A stretch of 64,000 nt of DNA. Origin: Hallella multisaccharivorax DSM 17128 (GTDB taxonomy: Bacteria > Bacteroidota > Bacteroidia > Bacteroidales > Bacteroidaceae). Position numbers and translations under genes: made by a program. Position 1 is the first letter of the stretch, and each line of letters opens with the position of its first letter. The stretch covers positions 1,056,040-1,120,039 of the forward strand of contig NZ_GL945017.1 in assembly GCF_000218235.1 (NCBI RefSeq), in the 5' to 3' direction. Below, one piece after another: positions 1-8,076 of the stretch. The notes beneath the pieces are model-generated. The model was not told the DNA's origin, searched no databases, and saw nothing but the letters and a program-made list of their open reading frames with translations.

Positions 1-1
1 A

Positions 2-598
2 CGCGGTGGCGTTGAACTGAACTTCCGTGTCAGCGATGCTGTCAGCATCATGGTTGAGGGCAATGCCAACATCCTCTCGGACAAGTACAACTCTAAGAAG
101 GCCGGCAATCCCGACTGGTATTTCAATGCTCTCGCAGGTCTACGCATCAACCTTGGCAAGACCTATACAAAGAGAACTCCGGAACCGGAACCGGCACCCG
201 CTCCGGAGCCACAGAAAGAAGAGTATGTAGAGCCTACACCGGCACCCGCACCGGCACCCGCTCCTGTAAAGGTTGAGCCTCTCCGCCGTGACGTGTTCTT
301 CACCATCAATAAGAGTGTTATCACTGCTACCGAGCAGCCTAAGGTGAATGAGATTGTAGCTTACATGAACGAGCATCCCGATGCTAAGGTGACTGTGACA
401 GGTTACGCAGACGCCGGCACAGGTAACAACACCATCAACGACCGTATCGCTGCACGGCGTGCCGCTTCAGTTGTCAAGGCCCTCAAGGATAAGGGTATCA
501 ACGCGAGCCGCATCACAAGTGACAGCAAGGGCGCACGTGTACAGCCGTTCTCTGAGAACGACAAGAACCGTGTCACCATTATAATCGCTGAGCCGTAA
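2..598 (+). CDS. OmpA-family outer-membrane protein, C-terminal part (5' end outside window)
   Basis: The frame is open from the first bases, so the start lies upstream and the visible 198 residues are the C-terminal part. They show the end of a beta-barrel-like segment, then a Pro/Ala/Glu linker (runs of PAPAPAP) and an OmpA-like peptidoglycan-binding domain. That domain carries the expected region NDRIAARRAASVVKALKDKG, matching the NxxLSxxRAxxV pattern of the family. Such proteins sit in the outer membrane and hold it to peptidoglycan. A rho-independent terminator follows about 40 bases after the stop. The family call is firm; the exact subfamily cannot be given from the tail alone. Confidence 0.9.
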   Translation, partial: RGGVELNFRVSDAVSIMVEGNANILSDKYNSKKAGNPDWYFNALAGLRINLGKTYTKRTPEPEPAPAPEPQKEEYVEPTPAPAPAPAPVKVEPLRRDVFFTINKSVITATEQPKVNEIVAYMNEHPDAKVTVTGYADAGTGNNTINDRIAARRAASVVKALKDKGINASRITSDSKGARVQPFSENDKNRVTIIIAEP

Positions 599-636
599 AG
601 AAGCTTCTTCCTACTTGATAGGAATTGTATGAAGAT

Positions 637-666
637 CCCCTCGGTTTGTTTCTGCAAGCCGAGGGG
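637..666 (+). terminator. Rho-independent terminator after the OmpA-like gene
   Basis: A 12-bp stem with one G-T pair (cccctcggtttg / caagccgagggg) closes a 6-base loop and is followed by a T-rich stretch (tctctattta). It lies 39 bases after the stop codon, in the right orientation. Confidence 0.8.
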
Positions 667-696
667 TCTCTATTTATAGAAAGGAGGAAATGATAG

Positions 697-782
697 CGCA
701 ATGCCTTTGCGCCGTAATCGTAGTGCCTTTACACTGTAATCGTAGTGCCTTTACACTGTAATCGCAATGCCTTTACACTGTC
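697..782. repeat. 22-bp tandem repeat, about 3.9 copies
   Basis: Four units start at 697, 719, 741 and 763. Units 2 and 3 are identical; units 1 and 4 differ at a few places. Each unit contains the core gtgcctttacactgtaat (or a variant), with a small internal dyad (agtg...cact). The array lies between the OmpA terminator and an M13 peptidase remnant and overlaps the first bases of that remnant. Confidence 0.85.
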
Positions 783-955
783 GGGGCTATCGGCAAGCTC
801 TATGTGGACAAGTATTTCCCAGCAGACCATCAATGCTTATTATAATCCTACAACGAACGAGATCTGCTTCCCGGCCGTCATCCTTCAGCTACCATTCTTT
901 TGACTCGGCAGCCGACGATGCAGCCATTGGCGGTATCATTGGTCACGAGAAAAGC
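780..955 (+). pseudogene. Remnant of an M13 (neprilysin/PepO-type) metallopeptidase
   Basis: Three short peptides read in successive frames match the conserved part of M13 peptidases: GAIGKLYVDKYFPAD, then NAYYNPTTNEICFPAVILQ, then ADDAAIGGIIGHE, which is the first half of the HExxH zinc motif. A deletion and frameshifts separate them, and everything after the zinc-motif Glu is lost. There is no start codon and no intact frame, so this is a dead gene fragment. The neighbouring region also holds remnants, marking a decaying stretch. Confidence 0.7.
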
Positions 956-1005
956 CCATCAAATCATGCATTGACCGTGCTTTCCGTTTTGACCGTACTT
1001 CCTGT

Positions 1006-1512
1006 TTAAAGATTGGATATCTGCTCCTCGCTAAGGCCTGTATATTTAGCGATTAAGGCAGTGGGCATGCCATCGGCCTTCATAGTTTTAGCTGAGGCAA
1101 TGGCATTCTCTAGAGCACCTTCTGCTTTTCCTTTATCTACAGCTCCTTGCATGACGACGAGGGTGTCGCGATAATGTCGGAGGGCAGAGTCGTATTTCTC
1201 GCGCTCATCTTTCGTCATATTGCTCACCTCGCCTATCTCAGCCAACCGGCGAAAAACGGAATTCTTTGCTGCCCATGGCATTCTATCTAATGTCTCCATA
1301 TTCTTTAATACATAAATCCAACGTTCAAAATCATTGACACATTCCTCTGCCTCTTTTTGGAAACAAGGTAGTTGTAGAAGAATATCGGATACTGCAAAGG
1401 ATTAAAGCATTATTTTTCATCCAACAAACACTTTTCTAATCATCAAGTTCTTATTTTCGACAAATACCTTCCAGAAAGTCATATCTGCTCGTGGATCGAG
1501 CCATTTTCCCAT
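1006..1512 (-). pseudogene. Degraded Rpn/PD-(D/E)XK-family transposase-like gene
   Basis: On the minus strand an intact-looking start at 1512 gives MGKWLDPRADMTFWKVFVEN, the usual N-terminus of the Rpn family, but the frame stops at 1417 after 31 residues. A second frame resumes with LLQLPCFQKEAEECVNDFER and runs through KNMETLDRMPWAAKNSVFRR to a 97-residue tail ending at 1006. The central nuclease core is missing, so the gene has an internal deletion plus a frameshift. The tail is open from 1299 and could be translated, but it lacks the catalytic part. Family members act as recombination-promoting nucleases; this copy is unlikely to. Confidence 0.7.
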
Positions 1513-1616
1513 AGTCGTAGCTTTTTTGCAAAGTTAATAGTTTTTTCGTTATGTGCAAATGATTGCAATCATTTTATTTGGAATCCAATGTAAATGAGGG
1601 TGCATCAACATACTCC

Positions 1617-1855
1617 TCAAGGTTTAACCCCCATTGCCCCGGCCATCTCTTCGGGAAGTAACCCTATGGCTTTAAGGGACCTCAACCAAGCCGTATGTTG
1701 CAACGATAAGGATCTGTACCATAAAGTCAGCGGCCGTTTGATTGTGACTCGTATAAGTCAGAGTGCCGGCACCCACGATCCTGACACTGACGAATACCTT
1801 TGTGAGAATATTCTGGAACAGTACTGACACAATCTTCCTCGTCGCCCATAGTTAA
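1617..1855 (-). pseudogene. Possible gene remnant, hydrophobic C-terminal tail, unrecognised
   Basis: A minus-strand frame of about 78 codons with no clear start ends at 1617. It reads like a membrane protein tail (ADFMVQILIVATYGLVEVPL, then LPEEMAGAM). The opposite strand is also open here for 77 codons, but its product is polar and looks like chance. I do not recognise a family. It sits directly behind the DUF1573 gene and before the Rpn remnant, so a broken membrane gene is the best guess. Confidence 0.2.
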
Positions 1856-2259
1856 TGCCTGGCAGACACCTCTCCCTCAATATGAAGTGTGGTGTAACCG
1901 GTACTGTCTGCTCCATTGCTGTACACAGCTATAAAATGAGAGAAACGACCAGTGCCGTTATTAGCAAGATAAGTGACACGAATTATTCCCCCTTCACCTG
2001 CGTCAACCGGTTCTTTATCATAGTCAACTTGGGTGCAGGAACATCCTGTCTCCGTTTTTTGAATCACGAGGGGTGTTGCTCCGACATTATGAAATACAAA
2101 GTCATATTCCTGTGGATGTCCTTGTCCCACATTGTTGAAATTGTATTCAACCGTCTCAAAGTCTATCTTAGCCTTGGAAGCTGTCACTGCCATCTTATTC
2201 TCTTTCCTGCAACCTGTCAGTAACATGAGCGAGAGAAGCACAAAGAAGACTCGTTCCAT
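1852..2259 (-). CDS. DUF1573-family lipoprotein
   Basis: The 135-residue product begins with a lipoprotein signal (LLSLMLLTGC, lipobox Cys at residue 17) and then a single immunoglobulin-like DUF1573 domain. The conserved signs are F.F.N.G..PL.I, here FVFHNVGATPLVI, followed by the Cys pair of TGCSCT. DUF1573 proteins are small exported proteins common in Bacteroidetes, with no settled function. It lies about 100 bases downstream of another lipoprotein gene on the same strand, so the two may be cotranscribed. Confidence 0.85.
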   Translation of the reverse strand: MERVFFVLLSLMLLTGCRKENKMAVTASKAKIDFETVEYNFNNVGQGHPQEYDFVFHNVGATPLVIQKTETGCSCTQVDYDKEPVDAGEGGIIRVTYLANNGTGRFSHFIAVYSNGADSTGYTTLHIEGEVSARH

Positions 2260-2358
2260 TTCGTTTGGATGTAATTCTTATAGAACAGTCCGCAGTCAAC
2301 AAACTGATCTACCAAAGCCAACCATTAGCGGATCCGCAGTTGAACGACGGACTGTCTC

Positions 2359-2877
2359 TTATTTCTTGTCTATCTGCGAGCTGAATGTCGCCTGGTCCTC
2401 TCCCGCAAGTGTCAGATACCATTTGCCTTCAATGCGTACAGGACGAATCATAAATCCCATGCAATTCGGGTTACTTGGAGTAGACGGCTTGTTGGAGAAA
2501 TAAACATTGTATTTCACTTCCGAATCGTTTTCACGGAAAAATCTAATTGACTCAATCTCTGTGTGAAATCCGGCAAAACGAGAAAGAACCGCACGCTGTG
2601 TCTTCTCTTCCTCCGAAGTAAGCCGGCGTACCTTATTGCTCTTAAGGTCATAAGCATAAAGCATAGACAGAGCCTTGTCAACCTCTTTATGATTCAGTGC
2701 ATTGAGGTAATAGTCCACTTGCTGACGCACCTCATCACTATCCTTATTAGCAAGGATCATCTGTGGCTGCTGGATATAATTATTCTCAAGTCCTTTAACG
2801 TCTTTCTTGTCCTTTTTACAGGAAGTAAGTGTAAACACACACACAAGAAGCAGAAAAAATAAATTTCGAGAGTTCAT
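2359..2877 (-). CDS. Hypothetical lipoprotein, 172 residues
   Basis: The N-terminus is a lipoprotein signal (LLLVCVFTLTSCKK, Cys at residue 20). The mature part is a mixed polar domain with two conserved-looking blocks, VRQQVDYYLNALNHKEVDKA and, near the end, RIEGKWYLTLAGEDQA. This layout recalls small NTF2-like/DUF4878-type lipoproteins, in which a helix-rich start precedes a strand ending in a KWYL-type motif; that is a structural guess only. It follows the large surface lipoprotein gene but is separated from it by a strong terminator. Confidence 0.7.
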   Translation of the reverse strand: MNSRNLFFLLLVCVFTLTSCKKDKKDVKGLENNYIQQPQMILANKDSDEVRQQVDYYLNALNHKEVDKALSMLYAYDLKSNKVRRLTSEEEKTQRAVLSRFAGFHTEIESIRFFRENDSEVKYNVYFSNKPSTPSNPNCMGFMIRPVRIEGKWYLTLAGEDQATFSSQIDKK

Positions 2878-2898
2878 TTCTATTATCCTTTAAGTGAA

Positions 2899-2930
2899 AA
2901 GAGGGGTGCCAACATGTTGACACCCCTCTT
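2899..2930 (-). terminator. Strong hairpin terminator behind the large surface lipoprotein
   Basis: A nearly perfect 32-base palindrome with arms aagaggggtg / cacccctctt. The centre (ccaaca/tgttga) also pairs except for one C/A mismatch. It lies 44 bases after the stop of the 1070-residue gene and before the next lipoprotein start. Confidence 0.75.
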
Positions 2931-2973
2931 AAATATAATCAGTTCAAGTAAGGGAATTGGGTTCCCTCTTTAC

Positions 2974-5900
2974 TTAGCGCCTCTTTGCTGTGCCCTGACC
3001 CTCGGTCTTGGTGACAGTCACAACGCTGTAGAGCATCTGCGGAGTCTTACCGAAGACATAAGTCATCTTTACAGGAACATACAAGTGGAAGGTGCCTGTA
3101 ACAGCACTGCTGTTCTTGTACTTCAGCTCTGTATCAGAAGCACCCTTCTCGATGAGCAAGCCAGGAATTTGGCTTGTCTTATACAGCTTCTCAATATCAG
3201 CTGCACTTGTAAGGACATTACGGTTGTTCACACCATTGGCAGCATCAGTGTAGATGGCTGTTGCGTCTGTAGCAAGCTGGATGCCATAGTAAGCAAAGTC
3301 GAACTTCTTGCCCTCATTAGCACCCTTGTTACCATTCTTAGGATCACCTACGTAGTCACGCCAGTCATTCACTGTTACAAGACTTGCAACATCGATATTC
3401 TGCCACTCGTTAGGAGCATCCTTAACCTCAGCGGGCTTCGGCTGTGTCAAGTCAAGTGGGCGTACAAAGCGAACATTGAACCATGTCTTGCCGTTCAGAG
3501 GAACGGTATAGCAAGTTCCGTCGATAGCCAGACCGACATAAGCTGTGAAGGTCTCACGCTCACCAAGCTCTTTGTGGCCCCTGTAGTTCAAGATGTCATC
3601 AGCGTCAGCGCTCTCAACAAACTTGATGTTGCCGGCCTGATCAAGTGTAACGATATCTTTATTATTTACGGCATCGTTACCCTTCTTCACGATCTGGATG
3701 CTATTGCCATTTGCAGCAACCTTCAGTGTGTAAGTTGTGCCAGTGTAACCCTGCACCGTCCACGTTCCGTCCTCAGCTGCATTGAATGTAGCGTTGCCTG
3801 TTGTTGTAGAAGGAGTGATGAACTTGAACACGAGCTTGTTGGTAGCAGAAGCCTTAAGGGCAGAGAAGTGTTCCTCATCGTTAAGCTTGTAGCTCAGCGT
3901 GTTGTCCAAGAAGTAGTTGTGGAGATCACGAGTAAACTCTGTAGTAGTCAGCTCGTTGTCAGCCCTTGTGGGAACAGGCACGTTGATACGAACCTCGTCA
4001 GCATCGCCGTCAGCCTTTGCATTGTCCTTCTTGTTCAGGTTATACCACTGAGCAAGCACCTTGCTTCCAGCCAGGCTTGCAGTAGCATAGTGGAGCTGGT
4101 TAGCCTTGATGGTCAGAGGAACATATACGCCCTCACTCTCATCAGGAGCGCCCTTCAGCTTGAAGTGTACATAGATGGTCACACCTGTGGCAGCCTTATC
4201 CTTCAGAGCATGGAGCTGCTCAGCAGTGAGCTTCCAGCTGAGGATGTTGGTGGTAGGATCGTTAGGATCTTTCTTCTCGCTCACAGTACCAATCTTGGTT
4301 GCAAGTGCGGTATAAGCGCCGTTCTTGATCTCGAACTGCTTAGCATCAGCAATGTTACCGTCAAGCTCATAAGTAGCCTCGAAGGTCTCCTTAGAGATGT
4401 CGAGCTTCTGATAAACAAGAGCCTCGATCTGAGACCATGTTGTTTTCAGTTCAGCATCGTTGCAGTTATCATAGATATCACCGGTGAATGTCATAGGATC
4501 AGTTGTGATCTGAGAGATAGCCTGCTTCGGAGTCGTGATCTTGATCTTGATGTAGCCCCATGCATAAACCTTCTTGCCTGTCGCATCAACAACCTTGACA
4601 GCCACGATAGGCTCACGGCCTACAGAAGACTTATTGGCAACAGTGTTCTCAATGGTCTTGCCCTCAGAGGTGACATTGCGCGGATAAGCGATAGTCTGTC
4701 CGTCCTTGTTCACGGTCAGCTGGATGTGAGCAGTCTCACTTGTCTTGTTGTTGCCCTGTGTGTAGTTAACGGGAGCATAGACAATCTTCAGGCCCAGAGC
4801 TTTCAGCTCAGCAGCAGAGAGTGTGCGCTCAGCATTATTGTCTGTCACATGAACCTCTGTCAGAGAGTCAAGGTTCAGATGGCTGTTGTAAGCAACATGG
4901 TGTGTGATCTTCCTGTTGGCAGGAGTCATCTCATTCCAAACGGTGTAGAGATGCTTCAGGCCTTCAACATTCTCAGCGCAGGCTGCGCCCTCAACGACAG
5001 CATTAACGGAGCCATTGTCAGCAACAACCATACCATTGAACTTCTTAGCTACAACAGTAGCGTAGTCAGAAGTAATAGTAGTATCGCCACGAGAAACCTG
5101 AAGAGCTGCTACAGGAAGCTTGTCTGCCGGAAGCTTGTTGATCTTGGCCCAGTCAGCCTTGAAAGGCACTGTCAGCACACCATCCTTATAGTTCTCTTTC
5201 AGCACTTCGGCAGTAAGCTGTGTGCTCACAGGAGCGACATAGTTCTCACCTGCGCGTGTCAGGACAGTCGAAGCCAAAGAGTAGAAGTCTACCTTTGAGC
5301 CAAGCAGGTCTACGGTTGTCGGGCTCACGTTGTAGCGTGCTACACCGTCACCGGAAAGCAGATCGGTTGCAGCACCCTTAGCCGTAAACTCCTTATTGTC
5401 GGAAGTCTCACTGTAGGCACCCTCATAAGCAGGAACCAAAGCAGCCTCGATACCTTCGGTGAAATAGTCAGGGATAAAGGTCAGTGAAGCGAGTGAATGC
5501 TTCAGGAAGACTGTCAGCACATTGATCTGTGTGCTGAATGCATCCACCTTATCGCTCAGTTTCTTCATGTTTCCTTTCAGTTCAGAAAGAGTGCCGCTTT
5601 CACCGCTGAGAGCCTTAATGTCTGACTGGAGCTGTGTGATCTGTTCTTTCAGTTTCTCAACCTCAGAAGCATCAGCCTTTGTAGCCAAACCATCAGTCAG
5701 AGCTTTCTTCAGATCCTCAAGAGCCTTTTGCTGCAACTTGATGTTAGCGTCAGCAGCCTTCTGAGCGTCCTTGAGATCATCGAGGCTTGTACCTAAGGTG
5801 TTGAGCTTGCTGTCGATACCGTCGATGGCAGTCTTGAGCTCCTTCACCTTGGCATCATAAGTAGCCTGATCAACCTTACCGTTGATCAACTCTTTCAGCT

Positions 5901-6186
5901 GGTCAATTGCCTTTTGGAGTGCGTCAGCAGTGGCAAGTTTTGCCATTTCTGTCTGCAAGGACTTGATGTCACCCTTTGTTGCAAAGTTGGCATGTGCAGC
6001 GGTAGCATCTGCCTTAGCTGCATTCAAAGCGCTCTGCAACGAAGTCAGCTGCTTCTGAAGATCAGAAATAGCCGTCTTGTTGGTGTTGATGTCATCATCG
6101 TAGTCCTTACAGGAAGTTACTGTACCCGTTGCGCCTACAGCGAGCAGGCCGATGAACAGATAACTGAAAACCTTCTTTTTGTTCAT
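2974..6186 (-). CDS. Large coiled-coil surface lipoprotein (1070 residues)
   Basis: The signal region (LFIGLLAVGATGTVTSCKDY) gives a lipoprotein Cys at residue 26. Residues about 30-220 are a long heptad-rich, Ala/Lys/Leu/Asp coiled coil (for example DLQKQLTSLQSALNAAKADA). The rest is beta-rich, with repeated blocks typical of Ig-like or adhesin segments. Database entries of this layout in Bacteroidales often carry the label 'PL29 lyase N-terminal domain', but I see no lyase residues and would treat it as a surface structural or adhesin protein. Leader transcription probably starts near 6366 from the promoter at 6373-6404, giving about 180 bases of leader. Confidence 0.8.
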   Translation of the reverse strand: MNKKKVFSYLFIGLLAVGATGTVTSCKDYDDDINTNKTAISDLQKQLTSLQSALNAAKADATAAHANFATKGDIKSLQTEMAKLATADALQKAIDQLKELINGKVDQATYDAKVKELKTAIDGIDSKLNTLGTSLDDLKDAQKAADANIKLQQKALEDLKKALTDGLATKADASEVEKLKEQITQLQSDIKALSGESGTLSELKGNMKKLSDKVDAFSTQINVLTVFLKHSLASLTFIPDYFTEGIEAALVPAYEGAYSETSDNKEFTAKGAATDLLSGDGVARYNVSPTTVDLLGSKVDFYSLASTVLTRAGENYVAPVSTQLTAEVLKENYKDGVLTVPFKADWAKINKLPADKLPVAALQVSRGDTTITSDYATVVAKKFNGMVVADNGSVNAVVEGAACAENVEGLKHLYTVWNEMTPANRKITHHVAYNSHLNLDSLTEVHVTDNNAERTLSAAELKALGLKIVYAPVNYTQGNNKTSETAHIQLTVNKDGQTIAYPRNVTSEGKTIENTVANKSSVGREPIVAVKVVDATGKKVYAWGYIKIKITTPKQAISQITTDPMTFTGDIYDNCNDAELKTTWSQIEALVYQKLDISKETFEATYELDGNIADAKQFEIKNGAYTALATKIGTVSEKKDPNDPTTNILSWKLTAEQLHALKDKAATGVTIYVHFKLKGAPDESEGVYVPLTIKANQLHYATASLAGSKVLAQWYNLNKKDNAKADGDADEVRINVPVPTRADNELTTTEFTRDLHNYFLDNTLSYKLNDEEHFSALKASATNKLVFKFITPSTTTGNATFNAAEDGTWTVQGYTGTTYTLKVAANGNSIQIVKKGNDAVNNKDIVTLDQAGNIKFVESADADDILNYRGHKELGERETFTAYVGLAIDGTCYTVPLNGKTWFNVRFVRPLDLTQPKPAEVKDAPNEWQNIDVASLVTVNDWRDYVGDPKNGNKGANEGKKFDFAYYGIQLATDATAIYTDAANGVNNRNVLTSAADIEKLYKTSQIPGLLIEKGASDTELKYKNSSAVTGTFHLYVPVKMTYVFGKTPQMLYSVVTVTKTEGQGTAKRR

Positions 6187-6309
6187 ACGATTAAAAGATT
6201 AATTAAACATTTAAAAAAATAAATTCTTAAGTTTACTTGCAGCTTTCAGCTTTATAGTTCCTCATTTTAAATAAGGCATAGCCTCGCTGCGGGGTTCGTC
6301 AGCACATAT

Positions 6310-6358
6310 GCCGGTTGAGAGAGTCCGGCAAGTCTTCACTATCTCCCCCAAGGGAGAT
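6310..6358 (-). promoter_or_regulatory. Hairpins in the leader of the surface lipoprotein mRNA
   Basis: Two clear inverted repeats lie in the untranslated leader between the promoter and the start at 6186. One is atctccc/gggagat (6341-6347 with 6352-6358); the other is gccgg/ccggc (6310-6314 with 6325-6329). No known riboswitch family is recognised. They could be attenuation or stability elements. Confidence 0.35.
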
Positions 6359-6372
6359 GCTCAAACGTGTGG

Positions 6373-6404
6373 CAAATATAGACATAATTATTAAAACTCG
6401 CAAA
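6373..6404 (-). promoter_or_regulatory. Bacteroidetes-type promoter for the 1070-residue lipoprotein
   Basis: On the minus strand a -33 TTTG (6401-6404) is followed, after exactly 20 bases, by a -7 box TATATTTG (6373-6380). This is the consensus spacing of the Bacteroidetes housekeeping sigma factor. The stretch 6405-6900 upstream holds short open frames only and I see no gene in it. Confidence 0.65.
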
Positions 6405-6904
6405 CAATATCCATCTTTTTTGCTTGAGGAACCTAAAATTTAACCATTCAGGTACACTTTTCACATTAGAGATGGCACTTTGTCCACAGCTTTTATATAT
6501 CCACCGTTCGCCTCCGCGATTTCTGTGTGCAAAGTTAGTAGCTTTTTCAGACATAAGCAATTCTTTTTAGTATTTTTTTGAAAAATATTTTGCGAAAGTG
6601 CAAAACAGGTATGTGTTTGTTCACGGAGAGTAATGTTTTTTGGCTTTGAAGACAACGGGAGACAGATGGGATATGGAGCATATACATTATTATAATAGAG
6701 CACTTCAGAGCTTTTCCGGTTTGCGGACTGATTTATGGTTTTGGTGCAGCGCCAGGCGATTCAAGTGAAATCACGACGGACCACCACAACTCATTGCAGC
6801 ATTGAGGCCAAGGGGCTTTTTTTCTTCCCGCTGGTGCAAATATCCAAGGATTATTTGTAAATTTGCGCTTGGAAAGACATATAGGACCCATTTGCAGCCT
6901 GCCT

Positions 6905-6945
6905 GCACTTACTGTGTAAGTGCTTACGCGACACACGTGGTGTGT
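6905..6945. repeat. Cluster of small inverted repeats upstream of the RAYT gene
   Basis: gcactta/taagtgc (6905-6911 with 6917-6923) and acacac/gtgtgt (6931-6936 with 6940-6945) form adjacent hairpins within 41 bases. They lie about 90 bases before the RAYT-like transposase gene. REP-type palindromes next to a RAYT are often its substrate, so a link is plausible but unproved. Confidence 0.4.
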
Positions 6946-6954
6946 AGGCAGTTT

Positions 6955-6998
6955 CATAGAAACTGCATAGAAACTGCATAGAAACTGCACAGAAACTG
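6955..6998. repeat. 11-bp tandem repeat, 4 copies
   Basis: Three exact units of catagaaactg (from 6955, 6966 and 6977) and a fourth with one change (cacagaaactg, from 6988). The array sits 38 bases upstream of the RAYT-like gene. Confidence 0.9.
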
Positions 6999-7036
6999 CA
7001 AAAAGAGGACTATCAACCCTAAAAGCCATTTTACCT

Positions 7037-8056
7037 ATGACCGACCACACAGACCGACAGCACAATCCTTTCGCGGGCGAGAAGAAGCCATCCATGCTCA
7101 GACGCAGCTCCGGAAATGACTACCATGCCCGTCGCATGTACATGATCACGATTACCACCGCCAACAGGATACCATGGTTTGGACGTGTTGTCGGCTCTAC
7201 CAGTGCGCCATCAGCCTCTAAAGACTATCCGCATATCGAGCTGACACCTCTTGGCCATGCCGTCGCCCATTGCTGGTATGACATCCATTCCTTTCATCCA
7301 CAGATTGAGGTCATCCTGCTTCAGATGATGCCGGATCACCTTCATGGCATTCTCTTCGTTACGGAAGAGATGTCTCTCCATCTCGGGAGAGCCATTAACA
7401 GCTTCAAGGCGGGATGCAACAAAGCATTCCGGCAAATCATCCTCCATGAAGACAGACCTGCCTTCAACAAAGACCTTAACCCCGACAACCAGGGCCGCTC
7501 CCAGCTTCTCTGGTCCAAAGGCTACAACGACCGCATTCTCTACCAGCAAGGACAGCTTAACCGCTGGAAGAACTATTTACATACCAACCCTTACCGTCTT
7601 CTCATCAAGCGCGAACATCCGGAAATGTTTAAGGTACAGAGAAGTCTGGTCTATGGCAACACGAGTTTCTCAGCTATCGGGAACCGCTTCCTCATCAACT
7701 ATCCCGACAAGAAGGCACTGAAATGCTCACGCAGCATGACACCAGGCGGCATTGAAAACCTGAGACAAGCGTGCCTGAGAGATGCTGCTTGCGGAACTGT
7801 CTTCATTTCTCCTGCCATCTCTCCGGGCGAGAAAACTATCATGCGAGCCTTGGTCAATGGAGGCTTCCCTGTAGTTTTTCTTCAAGAAAACGGCTTGACT
7901 GAATTAGCCAAGTCTGGTGGTAAACGCTTTGAACTATGTGCGGCCGGCCGACTTCTCATCCTTTCTCCTTGGGAGCATCATAACGAACGGCAGACGATCA
8001 AACGCAGCCAATGCCTTGAACTCAATGAGCTGGCACAAACGTTAGCAGCATTATGA
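7037..8056 (+). CDS. RAYT-like HUH transposase with a C-terminal SLOG/DprA-like domain
   Basis: Residues about 35-200 match the REP-associated tyrosine transposase (Y1) fold. The HUH motif is MPDHLHGI, and the catalytic-Tyr helix follows in GYNDRILYQQGQLNRWKNYL then HTNPYRLL. RAYTs usually stop near 180-220 residues, but this one continues for about 120 more. The extra part reads like a Rossmann-type SLOG/DprA domain: FISPAISPGEK, GGFPVVFLQENGL and AAGRLLILSPW. RAYTs bind and cut single-stranded REP hairpins; the role of the extra domain is unknown. Small palindromes and an 11-bp array lie just upstream. No second transposase or cargo is visible, so it is probably a domesticated single-copy gene. 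Confidence 0.7.
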   Translation: MTDHTDRQHNPFAGEKKPSMLRRSSGNDYHARRMYMITITTANRIPWFGRVVGSTSAPSASKDYPHIELTPLGHAVAHCWYDIHSFHPQIEVILLQMMPDHLHGILFVTEEMSLHLGRAINSFKAGCNKAFRQIILHEDRPAFNKDLNPDNQGRSQLLWSKGYNDRILYQQGQLNRWKNYLHTNPYRLLIKREHPEMFKVQRSLVYGNTSFSAIGNRFLINYPDKKALKCSRSMTPGGIENLRQACLRDAACGTVFISPAISPGEKTIMRALVNGGFPVVFLQENGLTELAKSGGKRFELCAAGRLLILSPWEHHNERQTIKRSQCLELNELAQTLAAL

Positions 8057-8076
8057 AGAAAGACGTCACATCGTCG

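Noticed and set aside
697..782. CRISPR array
   Set aside because: Units are directly adjacent with no spacers, and no cas genes are in the window. The same holds for 6955-6998 and 41426-41529.
2914..5298. 794-codon open frame on the plus strand
   Set aside because: It lies wholly antisense to the 1070-residue lipoprotein, whose signal, coiled coil, promoter and terminator are all in place. The antisense product is a Leu/Ser/Cys-rich string without domains, as expected from a low stop frequency opposite biased codons.
6733..7095. 120-codon minus-strand frame upstream of the RAYT gene
   Set aside because: It is translated through the 11-bp array and the palindromes, overlaps the RAYT start and shows no family. 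Probably non-coding repeat DNA.
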